From Streptomyces sp. CB01635 (GTDB lineage: Bacteria; Actinomycetota; Actinomycetes; Streptomycetales; Streptomycetaceae): 64,000 nt of DNA. Made by a program: the position numbers and the translations under genes. Of the stretch, positions 44,685 to 54,149 are shown in pieces. The notes under the pieces were generated by a model. It was not told where the DNA came from. It saw nothing but the letters and a program-made list of their open reading frames with translations, and ran no database searches. The stretch is taken from positions 24,132-88,131 of the forward strand of contig NZ_NNBL01000029.1 of assembly GCF_002803065.1 (NCBI RefSeq). Direction: 5' to 3'. The first letter of the stretch is position 1, and each line of letters begins with the position of its first letter.

Positions 44685-45960
44685 GGCGCACCAACGGTAC
44701 GCGAGCCGAGACGGCCGTGCCGCCGCCCGGCTCGGACTCCACCGTCAGTGCGCCCGCGATGCGTTCGGCGCGGGCCCGCATCCCGTCGAGGCCGAAGCCG
44801 CCGGTGCCGGTGCGGGCGGGCAGCTCCAAGGGGTCGAAGCCGCGGCCGTCGTCGCGTACGTCGAGGGTGACCTCGCCCGCCATGTAGGAGAGCGTGACGC
44901 CGAGCCGTCCGGCGTGGGCGTGCCGGGCCGCGTTCGACAGGGCCTCCTCGGCGATGCGCAGGAGGGTCGCCTCGATCTCGTCGTGCAGCTGCTCCGTGGT
45001 GCCGGTGACGGTGAACTCGGCGCGTACGCCGGTGCGCCGGGACCACTCGGTGACGGTCTTCTTCAGCGCCTCGGACAGGGAGGCGTTCTCCAGGGCCGCC
45101 GGGGAGAGGTTGTGCACGGAGCGGCGGGCCTCGCCGAGGCTGTGCCGGGCGAGGTCGGCGGCGCGGTCGAGGTGCTGGCGGGCCTGTTCCGGGTCGGCGG
45201 TGCCCGCGACGACCTGGAGCTGGGCGATGATCCCGGTCAGGCCCTGCGCGATGGTGTCGTGGATCTCGGCGGCGAGCCGGCGGCGCTCGTCGGCGACGCC
45301 CGCTTCCCTCGCCTGGACGAGGAGTTGGGTGTGCAGGGCGGCGTTCTCGCCCATGGCGTCCTGGAGGGCCTTGTTCGTGCGCTCCAGTTCGGCGATGGTC
45401 TCGACCTGGACGCGGGCCCGCTCGCTCTCCTTGGCGTTCAGGTGGCCCATGACCCCGGCCAGACCCACGTTGACGGCCACGAGCCCGCCGAAGACGACCC
45501 AGCCGAGCGAGCCCTTCGGTGGCAGGCCACCGGACTGCGAACCCGCCACGACGACGACCGCCGCGATCAGTCCCGGCCTGACCATGCGGCGCGGGAGCAG
45601 CCGCTCCACGTCGAAGTAGCCGCAGGCACCGTAGAACGCGAAGAACGGGTTGATCCAGGCGACGACGAAGCTGATCGCCCAGCGGACCCAGTAGTTGAGG
45701 ATGCCGGCGCCGGAGGGGCCCGGCCGGGTGCGCATCGCCCGGACCCACCACAGCTGGAGGAGGAACGCGGCGAAGGACAGCGACCCGACCACGTACCAGT
45801 CGGTCCGGTCCATGCCGACGACGTCGGACGTGGCGACGGACATCACGAGGCCGATGGCGAGCAGGCCGAAGGGGCCGTAGCGGTGGAAGTTCGCCCAGCG
45901 CTCCTCGACCGTCAGGGCCGCCTGCGCGGCGACGCTGCTCCGGTCCGTCTCCGTCGTCAT
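44674..45960 (-). CDS. NarL-type sensor histidine kinase
   Basis: The 428-residue membrane kinase has about five hydrophobic segments in its first 150 residues with little extracellular sequence, a coiled-coil linker, a HisKA_3 domain with R-R-R-L-A-A-E-I-H-D-T-I-A-Q-G-L-T (phosphorylated His) and a GHKL ATPase with N-A-A-R-H-A and D-D-G-R-G-F-D. The small sensor suggests an intramembrane signal or sensing through the exporter, as in DesK/LiaS-type kinases. It lies 37 bp after the permease gene. Confidence 0.94.
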   Translation of the reverse strand: MTTETDRSSVAAQAALTVEERWANFHRYGPFGLLAIGLVMSVATSDVVGMDRTDWYVVGSLSFAAFLLQLWWVRAMRTRPGPSGAGILNYWVRWAISFVVAWINPFFAFYGACGYFDVERLLPRRMVRPGLIAAVVVVAGSQSGGLPPKGSLGWVVFGGLVAVNVGLAGVMGHLNAKESERARVQVETIAELERTNKALQDAMGENAALHTQLLVQAREAGVADERRRLAAEIHDTIAQGLTGIIAQLQVVAGTADPEQARQHLDRAADLARHSLGEARRSVHNLSPAALENASLSEALKKTVTEWSRRTGVRAEFTVTGTTEQLHDEIEATLLRIAEEALSNAARHAHAGRLGVTLSYMAGEVTLDVRDDGRGFDPLELPARTGTGGFGLDGMRARAERIAGALTVESEPGGGTAVSARVPLVRHDQ

Positions 45961-45997
45961 GCACCCAGTCTGCACGGCTGCGGCCACGCTCATCACG

Positions 45998-46762
45998 TCA
46001 CTCCCAGCGGAACCAGCGCGAGGCGCCGGCCGACAGGAGCACGGTCCACGCGGCGAGGACGCCCAGGTGGGACCAGGCCGGCCAGTCGCCCGAAGCGGCC
46101 TGGCCGAGGGCCTGGGCGGCGGCGCCGAACGGCGTGTACTCGACGATGTGCGCGAGGGCGTCGGGCATCGCCTGGACGGGCAGCCACACACCCGCGCAGA
46201 ACATCATCGGGAAGAAGACGACCGAGCCGATCGCGTTGGAGATCTTCGTCGTGCGCGACAGGGCCGACACGAGAGCGCCGAGCGCCAGCGCGACGAGCAC
46301 CGCGAGCACGAGGGCCAGCAGATAGCCGGCGGCCTGCTTCGGCAGCGGTACGTCGTAGGCGATCCGGCCCACGGCGAGGGAGAGGACCGCCGAGCAGAGT
46401 GCGGCGATGCCGTGAATGCCCATCTGGGCTCCGAGCAGCGCCGCGGGGCGGACCGGCGTCGTCGACATGCGGCGCAGGATGCCGCGCTCGCGGTAGCCGG
46501 TGATGACGGGCGGCATGGACTGCAGGCCCGACATGATCATGGAGAGCAGCACGGTCACGGGGACGTACGCGTCGACGAGACGGATGCCGCCGAGGGACTT
46601 GTCGGCCTCGCGGAAGGAGGGGATGGAGCCGAGGATGACGAGCAGGACCGACGGGAAGACGACGATCCAGAAGAGGCCGGCGGGCTCGCGCCGGAAGAGC
46701 CGGGCCTCGGTCCGCAGGACGGCGCGGTTGGGCGACGTACGGGTCAGGGTCGCGGTGCTCAT
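45998..46762 (-). CDS. ABC-2 type exporter permease
   Basis: The 254-residue protein has six membrane segments and the ABC-2 family block G-Y-R-E-R-G-I-L-R-R-M-S-T-T-P-V. It pairs with the ATPase encoded upstream, whose stop overlaps its ATG by 4 bp. The pair probably exports a lipid or antibiotic-like compound sensed by the adjoining two-component system. Confidence 0.93.
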   Translation of the reverse strand: MSTATLTRTSPNRAVLRTEARLFRREPAGLFWIVVFPSVLLVILGSIPSFREADKSLGGIRLVDAYVPVTVLLSMIMSGLQSMPPVITGYRERGILRRMSTTPVRPAALLGAQMGIHGIAALCSAVLSLAVGRIAYDVPLPKQAAGYLLALVLAVLVALALGALVSALSRTTKISNAIGSVVFFPMMFCAGVWLPVQAMPDALAHIVEYTPFGAAAQALGQAASGDWPAWSHLGVLAAWTVLLSAGASRWFRWE

Positions 46763-47697
46763 GACTGGGTGGCTCCCGTCAGATCCAGGAACGCGTCGTC
46801 CAACGTGGCGTCGGACACGCGGAGTTGGTGGGCCGTGATGTGGTGGCGGGCGAGCAGCGTGATGACGGCGTTGACCGTCTCGTCGGTGCCGTTCAGGGTG
46901 ACGCGGCCGTCCCGGTGCTCCACGGACACAAGCGCGGGCAGGCCCCGCAGCGCCTCTTCGTCGAGGGGCGCGGACGGGGTGAACGACATGACGGTGGACG
47001 CCGCGGCCCGGCTGATGAGGCCCGCCGGGGTGTCGAGCGCGGCGATCCGGCCCTTGTCGATCACGGCGATCCGGTCGCAGAGGCGCTGTGCCTCCTCCAT
47101 GAAGTGCGTGACGAGCAGGACGGTGACGCCGCTGTCGCGGACGTCCTCGATGAGCTGCCAGGTGTCGCGGCGGGCGCGCGGGTCGAGGCCGGTGGTCAGC
47201 TCGTCGAGGACGACGACCCGGGGGTTCCCGATCAGCGCGAGCGCGATGAACAGGCGCTGTTTCTGGCCGCCGCTGAGCTTCGCGAACCGGGTGCCGAGCT
47301 TGTCCGTGAGGCGCAGGCGCTCGGCCAGGGGCCGCCAGTCGGCCGGGTTCGGGTAGAACGCCGCGTACAGTTCGAGCGCCTCGCGGACGGTGAGCTTCGC
47401 CTGGAGTTCGCTCTCCTGGAGCTGGGCGCCCAGGATTTCGGTGACGCGGTCGTGGTCGGCGACGGGGTCGAGGCCCGCGACGCGGACGCGCCCGGCGTCG
47501 GGGACGCGCAGCCCCTCGATGCACTCGACCGCGGTCGTCTTGCCGGCGCCGTTCGGGCCGAGGATGCCGAAGATCTCGCCCTCTCCGACGGTGAACGAGA
47601 GGTCGTCGACGACGGCCCGCCCGTCATAGACCTTGCGGAGCCCGGCGACCTCGATCAGGGGCCTGTCGCCCCGTGCTGCGCTGTGTGTCGTCGTCAT
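46759..47697 (-). CDS. ABC exporter ATPase (drug-export type)
   Basis: The 312-residue ATPase has Walker A G-P-N-G-A-G-K-T-T, signature L-S-G-G-Q-K-Q-R, Walker B V-V-V-L-D-E-L-T-T-G-L-D and the C-terminal extension of DrrA/YhaQ-type exporter ATPases. ATG at 47697 is used. It is the first gene of the operon ATPase, permease, histidine kinase, response regulator, and is divergent from the heterodimeric ABC exporter. Confidence 0.94.
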   Translation of the reverse strand: MTTTHSAARGDRPLIEVAGLRKVYDGRAVVDDLSFTVGEGEIFGILGPNGAGKTTAVECIEGLRVPDAGRVRVAGLDPVADHDRVTEILGAQLQESELQAKLTVREALELYAAFYPNPADWRPLAERLRLTDKLGTRFAKLSGGQKQRLFIALALIGNPRVVVLDELTTGLDPRARRDTWQLIEDVRDSGVTVLLVTHFMEEAQRLCDRIAVIDKGRIAALDTPAGLISRAAASTVMSFTPSAPLDEEALRGLPALVSVEHRDGRVTLNGTDETVNAVITLLARHHITAHQLRVSDATLDDAFLDLTGATQS

Positions 47698-47840
47698 GCT
47701 CCGAGAATCCCGGAGCGGGGCGCTCGCGGGCATCGCCCATCGCGCTCGAAAGGGCATCAGCCGATCGGTTGATACGGCGCTACGACCTCTGCCGGGCGAG
47801 CCGTGGCGCGAGGGCGGGATCGCCGGAAACCCGGTGGGCG

Positions 47841-47863
47841 TTGTCAGTGCCGATCCGTAGCCT
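47841..47863 (+). promoter_or_regulatory. RecA-NDp/PafBC-type DNA-damage promoter
   Basis: TTGTCAGTG, exactly 8 bases, then TAGCCT matches the LexA-independent DNA-damage promoter (consensus TTGTCRGTG-N8-TANNNT) that the PafBC activator uses in mycobacteria and that is widespread in actinobacteria. Transcription would start about 7-9 bases after TAGCCT, at the ATG at 47872, so the mRNA would be leaderless, in agreement with the lack of a ribosome site. Confidence 0.78.
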
Positions 47864-47871
47864 CACTTCTG

Positions 47872-49752
47872 ATGCCCACTACACATGCACCGGCCACGGA
47901 CCCCGACCAACTCGCCCCGGCGGCGGAGCAGTCCGCTGTGCGCACGCTGCTGCGCCTGTGGCCGTACGTACGACCGGTGCGGGCGCGCTGGGGCGGGGCC
48001 GCGGTGGTCGCCGTGGTCGCCTCCTGTCTGTCACTCGTCTTCCCCATCGTCCTGAAGTGGATCGTGGACGGGCCGGTCACGGACCACGACCCGGGCGGGG
48101 TGTGGCTGGGCGCGGGCATGCTGCTGGCGCTCGGGGTCGCGGAGGCGCTGCTCTTCGGGCTGAGACGGTGGCTGGTGGCGCGGCCGCTGGCGAGCGTCGA
48201 GGCGGCCATGCGGGCGGATCTGTACCGGCATCTGCAGCGGTTGCCCGTCGCGTTCCACGACCGGTGGGCCTCGGGGCAGCTGCTGTCCCGAGGGACGACC
48301 GACCTCATGGTCGTACGGATGTTCCTGGCCTTTCCGCTGACGTTCCTGATCGTCAACGGCGTGACGATCGCCGCCGGGTTCGTGCTGCTCGTCGCTCAGG
48401 ACTGGGGGCTCGGACTCGTCCTGCTCGCGCCCGCGCTGCCGCTGATGGTGCTCTGCTACCGCTTCGAGTCGAAGTACGCGTCGGCCGCGCGCCGCGCCCA
48501 GGACCAGGTCGGGGATCTGACCACCGTGGTCGAGGAGTCCGTGCTCGGGATCCGGATCATCAAGGGGTTCGGCCGGCATCGCAGCCAGGCGCGGGCCTTC
48601 CGTGATCTGTCGCGCACGCTGCGCGGGACCGAGCTGGCCAAGGCGCGGCTGCTCGCGGGGATCCTCGGGGTGATCACGCTGCTGCCGGAGGTGGCGCTCG
48701 GGGCGGCACTGGTGCTCGGCTCCGTGCAGGTCGCGGACGGGAAGCTGTCCGCGGGGACGCTCGTTGCCTTCCTGTCGACGGCGCTCGCCCTGCGCTGGCC
48801 GATCGACTCGATCGGGTTCCTGCTCGCCATGAGCCAGGAGGCGGCGACGGCGACCCGGCGGTTCTTCGAGGTGATGGACGAGCCGGAGGAGAGCGAAGAC
48901 GTGCCGGCTGCGGGCGGCCCCGTCGAGGAGGGGGCGGGCGGTGCGGGCGGGCTGCGGTTCGAGGGGGTCCGTTTCCGCTATCCGGACGCCCCAGAGGGGT
49001 CCGAGCCCGTCCTGGAGCGCATCGATCTGCAGGTGCGGTCCGGGGAGACCATGGCGCTCGTCGGGGCGACCGGCAGCGGCAAGACGACCCTCACCGCGCT
49101 GGTGCCCCGCCTGCACGAGCTCACCGGCGGGCGGATCACGCTCGACGGGCGGGACATCGCGTCGATGGGGCGCGAGGAGCTGCGCACCCTCGTCTCGGTG
49201 GCCTTCGAGGAACCCACCCTGTTCTCGGCGTCCGTCGCGGAGAACGTGCTGATGGGCGCGGGCGAAGCGGACGTCTCGAAGCTCGACCGGGCGCTCGGCG
49301 TCGCGCAGGCCGGATTCGTGAAGTCGCTGCCGGACGGCGCCGGTACGCAGGTCGGCGAGCAGGGGCTCAGCCTCTCCGGCGGGCAGCGGCAGCGGCTCGC
49401 GCTCGCCCGCGCGGTCGTGGGGAGCCCGCGCTTCCTCGTGCTCGACGACCCGCTGTCCGCGCTCGACGTGCACACGGAGGCGCTGGTGGAGGCGGCCCTG
49501 CGGGAGGTGCTCGCCGCGAGCACGGCGCTAGTCGTCGCGCACCGGCCGTCGACGGTGCTGCTCGCCGACCGCGTCGCGCTCCTGTCGGACGGCCGGATCA
49601 CCGCCGTGGGCACGCACCAGGAGCTGCTGCGCGCGAACGCCGAGTACCGGCATCTCATGTCGGGAGCGGACCTGGAGACCGAAGAGGACCGGGATATCGA
49701 CGACGACCCGGAGAGCGACGAGGACGGGCCAGAGGGGAAGGGCACGCGATGA
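47872..49752 (+). CDS. heterodimeric ABC exporter, subunit with degenerate ATP site
   Basis: The 626-residue protein has six membrane helices fused to an ATPase. Walker A is G-A-T-G-S-G-K-T-T and the signature is canonical (L-S-L-S-G-G-Q-R-Q-R), but Walker B reads L-V-L-D-D-P-L-S-A-L-D, with Asp in place of the catalytic Glu, and the Q-loop has E-E-P. These changes mark the subunit that forms the non-hydrolytic site in heterodimeric exporters. The Asp/Glu-rich last 25 residues are unusual. Its stop overlaps the next start by 4 bp. The promoter is of the DNA-damage type. Confidence 0.92.
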   Translation: MPTTHAPATDPDQLAPAAEQSAVRTLLRLWPYVRPVRARWGGAAVVAVVASCLSLVFPIVLKWIVDGPVTDHDPGGVWLGAGMLLALGVAEALLFGLRRWLVARPLASVEAAMRADLYRHLQRLPVAFHDRWASGQLLSRGTTDLMVVRMFLAFPLTFLIVNGVTIAAGFVLLVAQDWGLGLVLLAPALPLMVLCYRFESKYASAARRAQDQVGDLTTVVEESVLGIRIIKGFGRHRSQARAFRDLSRTLRGTELAKARLLAGILGVITLLPEVALGAALVLGSVQVADGKLSAGTLVAFLSTALALRWPIDSIGFLLAMSQEAATATRRFFEVMDEPEESEDVPAAGGPVEEGAGGAGGLRFEGVRFRYPDAPEGSEPVLERIDLQVRSGETMALVGATGSGKTTLTALVPRLHELTGGRITLDGRDIASMGREELRTLVSVAFEEPTLFSASVAENVLMGAGEADVSKLDRALGVAQAGFVKSLPDGAGTQVGEQGLSLSGGQRQRLALARAVVGSPRFLVLDDPLSALDVHTEALVEAALREVLAASTALVVAHRPSTVLLADRVALLSDGRITAVGTHQELLRANAEYRHLMSGADLETEEDRDIDDDPESDEDGPEGKGTR

Positions 49753-51623
49753 CCACGACGACCAAGCCGGACCGTACGCCGCAGGATCCGGCCGCCGAGG
49801 ACGGCGAGGAACTGCGGCTCCCCTCCCCCGGGGACCCGTTCGACCAGGACGACCTGCCCACCCCCAAGGGCGCGACCGGCGCGCTCCTGCGCTCCCTGCT
49901 CGCGCCGAGCCGGCGCACGGTGTGGCTGGCCGTGCTGTGTCTGCTGGTCCAGCAGGCCGCCGTGCAGGCGGGGCCGCTCCTCGTCGCGTACGCCATCGAC
50001 AGCGCGGTGCCCGCCTTCCGCGCGAGCGACCACGGCCCGCTGATCGCGGTGGCGGCCGGCTATCTCCTGGCGGCGTGCTGCTCCAGCCTCTTCCAGTTCG
50101 CGTTCGTGCAGGTGTCGGCGCGGGTGAACCAGAACGTGCTGCTCGACCTGCGCGGCCGCATCTTCCGGCACGCGCAGGCCCTCAGCGTCGACTTCCACGA
50201 CCGCTACACGTCCGGGCGGCTCATCTCCCGGGCGACGACGGACGTCGAGTCCCTGCGCGAGCTGCTCGCCGAGGGGCTCCAGGAACTCATCAACATCATC
50301 CTGGCGTCCGTGTACATCACGGCCATGCTGCTCTGGCTCGACGTCGGCATCGGCGCCGTGGCCGCCCTGTCGTTCCTGCCGCTCGCCGTACTGATCCAGC
50401 AGTACCGGCGGCGCGCGGCCCGGGTGTACGCGGAGCGGTCCTCCGCGATCGCGCGCGTCATCGTGAAGTTCGCCGAGACGATGAACGGAATCAGGCCGGT
50501 GCGCGCCTTCCGCCGCGAGCGCGCCAACGACGCGGACTTCGCCGGGCTGAACCACCGCCACGAGCGGGTCAACGGTGACGCGCTGCTCGAAATGGCGCGC
50601 TACGTCATCGGCTCCCGCCTCCTCGCGAACACCGCGGTGGCCGGAATGGTCCTGTGGGGCGCCTACCGCGTCGCCGACGGCACGCTCGAACTGGGTGTCC
50701 TGGCGGCCGCCGTGCTGTTCATCCGCCGTCTGTACGACCCCATCGACCGGCTCGCGATGTTCCTCAACTCCTATGAGTCCGCGGCCGCTTCACTCCGCAA
50801 GATCGCCGGTCTGCTGCACCAGACGCCGACCGTGCCGGAGCCGACGTCGCCGCGCGGGCTGCCCGAGCTCGCCGGCGGCCGCCCGGGCCGCGAGGTCGTC
50901 TTCGACCAGGTCTCGTTCGGCTACCGCACCGGCGGCGAGGTGCTCCCCCGCTTCGATCTCACGCTGCCCGCGGGACAGACGGTCGCGGTCGTCGGCTCGA
51001 CGGGCGCCGGGAAGTCGACACTCGCCAAGCTCCTGGCCCGCTTCTACGACCCCTCGGCGGGCCGGGTCCTGCTCGACGGCGTCGACCTGCGCGACCTCGG
51101 CACGGCCGAACTGCGGCGGGGCGTCGTGATGGTGACCCAGGAGGCGTTCCTGTTCTCCGGCACGGTCGCCGAGAACATCGCGATCGGACGGCCCGAGGCC
51201 GGCCGCGAGGAGATCGAGCGCGCGGCGAAGGCGATCGGCGCGCACGACTTCATCACGGCGCTCCCGGACGGCTACGACACGGATGTGCGCAAACGCGGGG
51301 GTCGAATTTCGGCCGGGCAGCGGCAGTTGGTGGCATTCGCACGCGCGCTGCTCGCCGACCCGGCGGTCCTGATCCTCGACGAGGCGACGAGCTCCCTTGA
51401 CATCCCCGGCGAGCGGGCGGTGCAGCGCGCGATGCACACGGTGCTGCGCGGCCGTACCGCGGTCGTCATCGCGCACCGGCTGTCGACGGTGGAGATCGCC
51501 GACCGCGTTCTGGTCATGGAACACGGGCGGATCGCCGAGGACGGCACACCGGACCAACTGATCTGCGGTACAGGAGCGTTCGCGGATCTGCATCGTGCCT
51601 GGCGGGAGAGCGTGGTCGGCTGA
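49749..51623 (+). CDS. heterodimeric ABC exporter, catalytic subunit
   Basis: The 624-residue partner also has six membrane helices and an ATPase. Walker A is G-S-T-G-A-G-K-S-T and Walker B L-I-L-D-E-A-T-S-S-L-D with the catalytic Glu, while its signature is altered to I-S-A-G-Q-R-Q. Together with the subunit at 47872 this gives one working and one degenerate ATP site, as in TM287/288 or BmrCD. An N-terminal acidic stretch of about 45 residues precedes the first helix. The pair most likely exports a drug or metabolite. Confidence 0.93.
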   Translation: MTTTTKPDRTPQDPAAEDGEELRLPSPGDPFDQDDLPTPKGATGALLRSLLAPSRRTVWLAVLCLLVQQAAVQAGPLLVAYAIDSAVPAFRASDHGPLIAVAAGYLLAACCSSLFQFAFVQVSARVNQNVLLDLRGRIFRHAQALSVDFHDRYTSGRLISRATTDVESLRELLAEGLQELINIILASVYITAMLLWLDVGIGAVAALSFLPLAVLIQQYRRRAARVYAERSSAIARVIVKFAETMNGIRPVRAFRRERANDADFAGLNHRHERVNGDALLEMARYVIGSRLLANTAVAGMVLWGAYRVADGTLELGVLAAAVLFIRRLYDPIDRLAMFLNSYESAAASLRKIAGLLHQTPTVPEPTSPRGLPELAGGRPGREVVFDQVSFGYRTGGEVLPRFDLTLPAGQTVAVVGSTGAGKSTLAKLLARFYDPSAGRVLLDGVDLRDLGTAELRRGVVMVTQEAFLFSGTVAENIAIGRPEAGREEIERAAKAIGAHDFITALPDGYDTDVRKRGGRISAGQRQLVAFARALLADPAVLILDEATSSLDIPGERAVQRAMHTVLRGRTAVVIAHRLSTVEIADRVLVMEHGRIAEDGTPDQLICGTGAFADLHRAWRESVVG

Positions 51624-51682
51624 ACCGCGGACCGGACGCGACCCCTCCGCGCCCGGGCAACAGCTCCGTATATCGAACGTGA

Positions 51683-51733
51683 ACATCCGGGCAACGAACC
51701 ATTTCCGGCCAACCTAATGACGCGCTCCTGACA
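51683..51733 (+). promoter_or_regulatory. cis-element shared by the two M4 protease genes, copy 1
   Basis: ACATC-N3-GCAACG-N-AC-N-ATTTCCGGCCAACCT followed 9 bases later by CTCCTGACA. The same blocks in the same order occur before the second protease gene at 54150-54198, while the surrounding DNA differs. This conservation suggests a common promoter or activator site. Confidence 0.65.
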
Positions 51734-51820
51734 GACAACGCTCTCTGCTGCCACTCTTCCCTCGGCCTCGCACAGCTGTCCCACAGCCGAACTGGCGCGG
51801 CCCGTTCGTGAACTGCAGCA

Positions 51821-51900
51821 CGACCTGTTGTGCCCAGATGTGCCCAGTTGTGCTGAGTTTCGCCCTGTTCTGCCTTGTTCTGCCTTGTTCTGCCCGGACG
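51821..51900 (+). repeat. degenerate 10-bp repeat in the leader of protease gene 1
   Basis: Eight consecutive 10-base units of the form TGCC(T/C)(T/A)G(T/A)T(C/G) fill 51821-51900 (for example TGCCCAGATG, TGCCCAGTTG, TGCCTTGTTC twice). The strand is rich in T and C and poor in A. It lies 60-140 bases before the TTG start, in the probable 5' untranslated region. Confidence 0.8.
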
Positions 51901-51960
51901 GTCATTCGCCGTCCGGTCTTCCCCGGCCGTGCGATCCGCGGCCCGCAGAAGGAGTCAGCC

Positions 51961-54018
51961 TTGAGAACGTCCGACACCTCCCACAGATCCGCCTCCCGCA
52001 AGCGAGCGACCGCCTACGGCGCGCTCGCGGCAGCCACCGCCCTGCTCGCCGGCGCCGTCCAGGCGGGCGCCGCGGCCTCGGCGGACGTCCAGCCGGCCGC
52101 GGCGGCCGCAAAGGCCGTCGCGAAGGGCGCCGACCCCGGCGCCCTCCCCGTGAAGCTCTCCCCCGCCAAGCGCGCGGAGCTGCTGCGCGAAGCCAACTCC
52201 ACCAAGGCGGACACCGCCAAGGACCTCGGCCTCGGCGCCAAGGAGAAGCTCGTCGTCCGCGACGTCCTCCAGGACCGTGACGGCACGACGCACACCCGCT
52301 ACGAGCGCACCTACGACGGGCTGCCCGTCCTCGGCGGTGACCTGGTCGTCGACGCGGCCAAGTCGGGGAAGACCGAGGGCGTGACGCGCGCCGCGAAGTC
52401 GGCCCTCAAGGGCGTGGCCACCACCGCGGCGGTCAAGCCGGCCACGGCGGAGCGGCAGGCGGTCAAGGCCGCGGCGGCCGACGGATCGAAGAAGACCGAG
52501 GCGGACCGCGCGCCCCGCAAGGTCGTGTGGATGGCGCAGGGCAAGCCGACCCTCGCGTACGAGACCGTGGTCGGCGGTCTCCAGGACGACGGCACCCCGA
52601 ACCAGCTGCACGTCGTCACGGACGCGGCGACCGGCAAGAAGCTGTACGAGTGGCAGGGCATCGAGAACGGCACGGGCAACACGCAGTACAGCGGCACCGT
52701 GACGCTCGGCACGGCCCAGTCCGGATCGACGTACACGCTCAACGACACCGGGCGCGGCGGGCACAAGACGTACAACCTGAACCACGGCTCGTCCGGGACC
52801 GGGACGCTCTACTCGGGCGCGGACGACGTGTGGGGCAACGGCAGCGCCTCGAACACCGAGACCGCGGCCGCGGACGCGCACTACGGCGCGGCGGAGACCT
52901 GGGACTACTACAAGAACGTGCAGGGCCGCACCGGCATCAACGGCGACGGCGTCGCCGCGTACTCGCGGGTGCACTACGGCAACGCGTACGTCAACGCGTT
53001 CTGGGACGACAGCTGCTTCTGCATGACGTACGGCGACGGCGCGGGCAACCTCAAGCCCCTCACCGCGATCGACGTGGCGGGCCACGAGATGACCCACGGC
53101 GTCACCGCCGCGACGGCCGGTCTCAACTACAGCGGTGAGTCCGGCGGTCTGAACGAGGCCACGTCCGACATCTTCGGCACCGCGGTCGAGTTCTACGCCA
53201 ACAACACCAAGGACGTCGGTGACTACCTCATCGGCGAGAAGATCGACATCAACGGCGACGGCACCCCGCTGCGCTACCAGGACAAGCCCAGCAGGGACGG
53301 CACGTCCCCGGACAACTGGTACTCCGGGCTCGGCAACCTCGACGTGCACTACTCGTCGGGTCCCGCCAACCACTTCTTCTACCTGCTCAGCGAGGGCAGC
53401 GGCGCCAAGGTCATCAACGGCGTCAGCTACAACTCGCCGACGGCGGACGGTCTTCCGGTCACCGGCATAGGCCGCGCCAAGGCCGAGCTGATCTGGTTCA
53501 AGGCGCTCACCACGAAGTTCACCTCGACCACGAACTACGCGGCCGCGCGCACCGGCACGCTCGCGGTCGCCGGTGAGCTCTACGGCACCACGAGCACCGA
53601 GTACAAGGCCGTGCAGGACGCCTGGGCCGGCATAGCCGTCGGCTCGCGCTCCGGTGGCGGCGGCGGTGGTACGTCGTTCGAGAACACGGCCGACGTCGCG
53701 ATACCGGACGCCGGCGCCGCGGTCACCTCGTCGATCGCTGTGACCGGCCGTACGGGCAACGCGCCGAGCAACCTCTCGGTCGCCGTGGACATCGTGCACA
53801 CCTGGCGCGGTGACCTGGTCGTCGACCTGGTGGCCCCGGACGGGTCCACGTACCGCCTGAAGAACTCCAGCGGCAGCGACTCGGCGGACAACGTCAACGC
53901 GACCTACACGGTCAACGCGTCCTCCGAGGTGGCCAACGGCACCTGGAAGCTGAAGGTCCAGGACGTGGCCGCGCAGGACACCGGCTACATCAACAGCTGG
54001 AAGCTCACCTTCCCGTAA
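51961..54018 (+). CDS. secreted M4 metalloprotease with C-terminal P-domain
   Basis: The 685-residue protein has a Sec signal (about residues 1-40), an FTP and PepSY propeptide, the M4 catalytic domain with G-H-E-M-T-H-G-V (H375) and N-E-A-T-S-D-I-F-G, and after a Gly-rich linker a proprotein-convertase P (jelly-roll) domain with V-D-I-V-H-T-W-R-G-D-L-V-V-D-L. It starts with TTG at 51961, fixed by GAAGGAG 6 bases upstream. The gene at 54310 is its tandem paralogue without the P-domain. It should digest proteins outside the cell. Confidence 0.94.
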   Translation: MRTSDTSHRSASRKRATAYGALAAATALLAGAVQAGAAASADVQPAAAAAKAVAKGADPGALPVKLSPAKRAELLREANSTKADTAKDLGLGAKEKLVVRDVLQDRDGTTHTRYERTYDGLPVLGGDLVVDAAKSGKTEGVTRAAKSALKGVATTAAVKPATAERQAVKAAAADGSKKTEADRAPRKVVWMAQGKPTLAYETVVGGLQDDGTPNQLHVVTDAATGKKLYEWQGIENGTGNTQYSGTVTLGTAQSGSTYTLNDTGRGGHKTYNLNHGSSGTGTLYSGADDVWGNGSASNTETAAADAHYGAAETWDYYKNVQGRTGINGDGVAAYSRVHYGNAYVNAFWDDSCFCMTYGDGAGNLKPLTAIDVAGHEMTHGVTAATAGLNYSGESGGLNEATSDIFGTAVEFYANNTKDVGDYLIGEKIDINGDGTPLRYQDKPSRDGTSPDNWYSGLGNLDVHYSSGPANHFFYLLSEGSGAKVINGVSYNSPTADGLPVTGIGRAKAELIWFKALTTKFTSTTNYAAARTGTLAVAGELYGTTSTEYKAVQDAWAGIAVGSRSGGGGGGTSFENTADVAIPDAGAAVTSSIAVTGRTGNAPSNLSVAVDIVHTWRGDLVVDLVAPDGSTYRLKNSSGSDSADNVNATYTVNASSEVANGTWKLKVQDVAAQDTGYINSWKLTFP

Positions 54019-54073
54019 ACCGCACGCAGAGGTAACCCAAGGCCGACCGAGAGCTGTTCGGCCCGCACGGTCT

Positions 54074-54118
54074 GGGCGCGTCGCCCCGGGTGAGTGAACT
54101 CCCCGGGACGGCGCGCCC
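54074..54118 (+). terminator. terminator after protease gene 1
   Basis: A 17-base imperfect stem (GGGCGCGTCGCCCCGGG with CCCGGGACGGCGCGCCC) around an 11-base loop lies 56 bp after the stop. It separates the two protease genes, so each probably uses its own promoter. Confidence 0.82.
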
Positions 54119-54149
54119 GTTCATGTTCCGTTCGCAATACGTACAAGAG

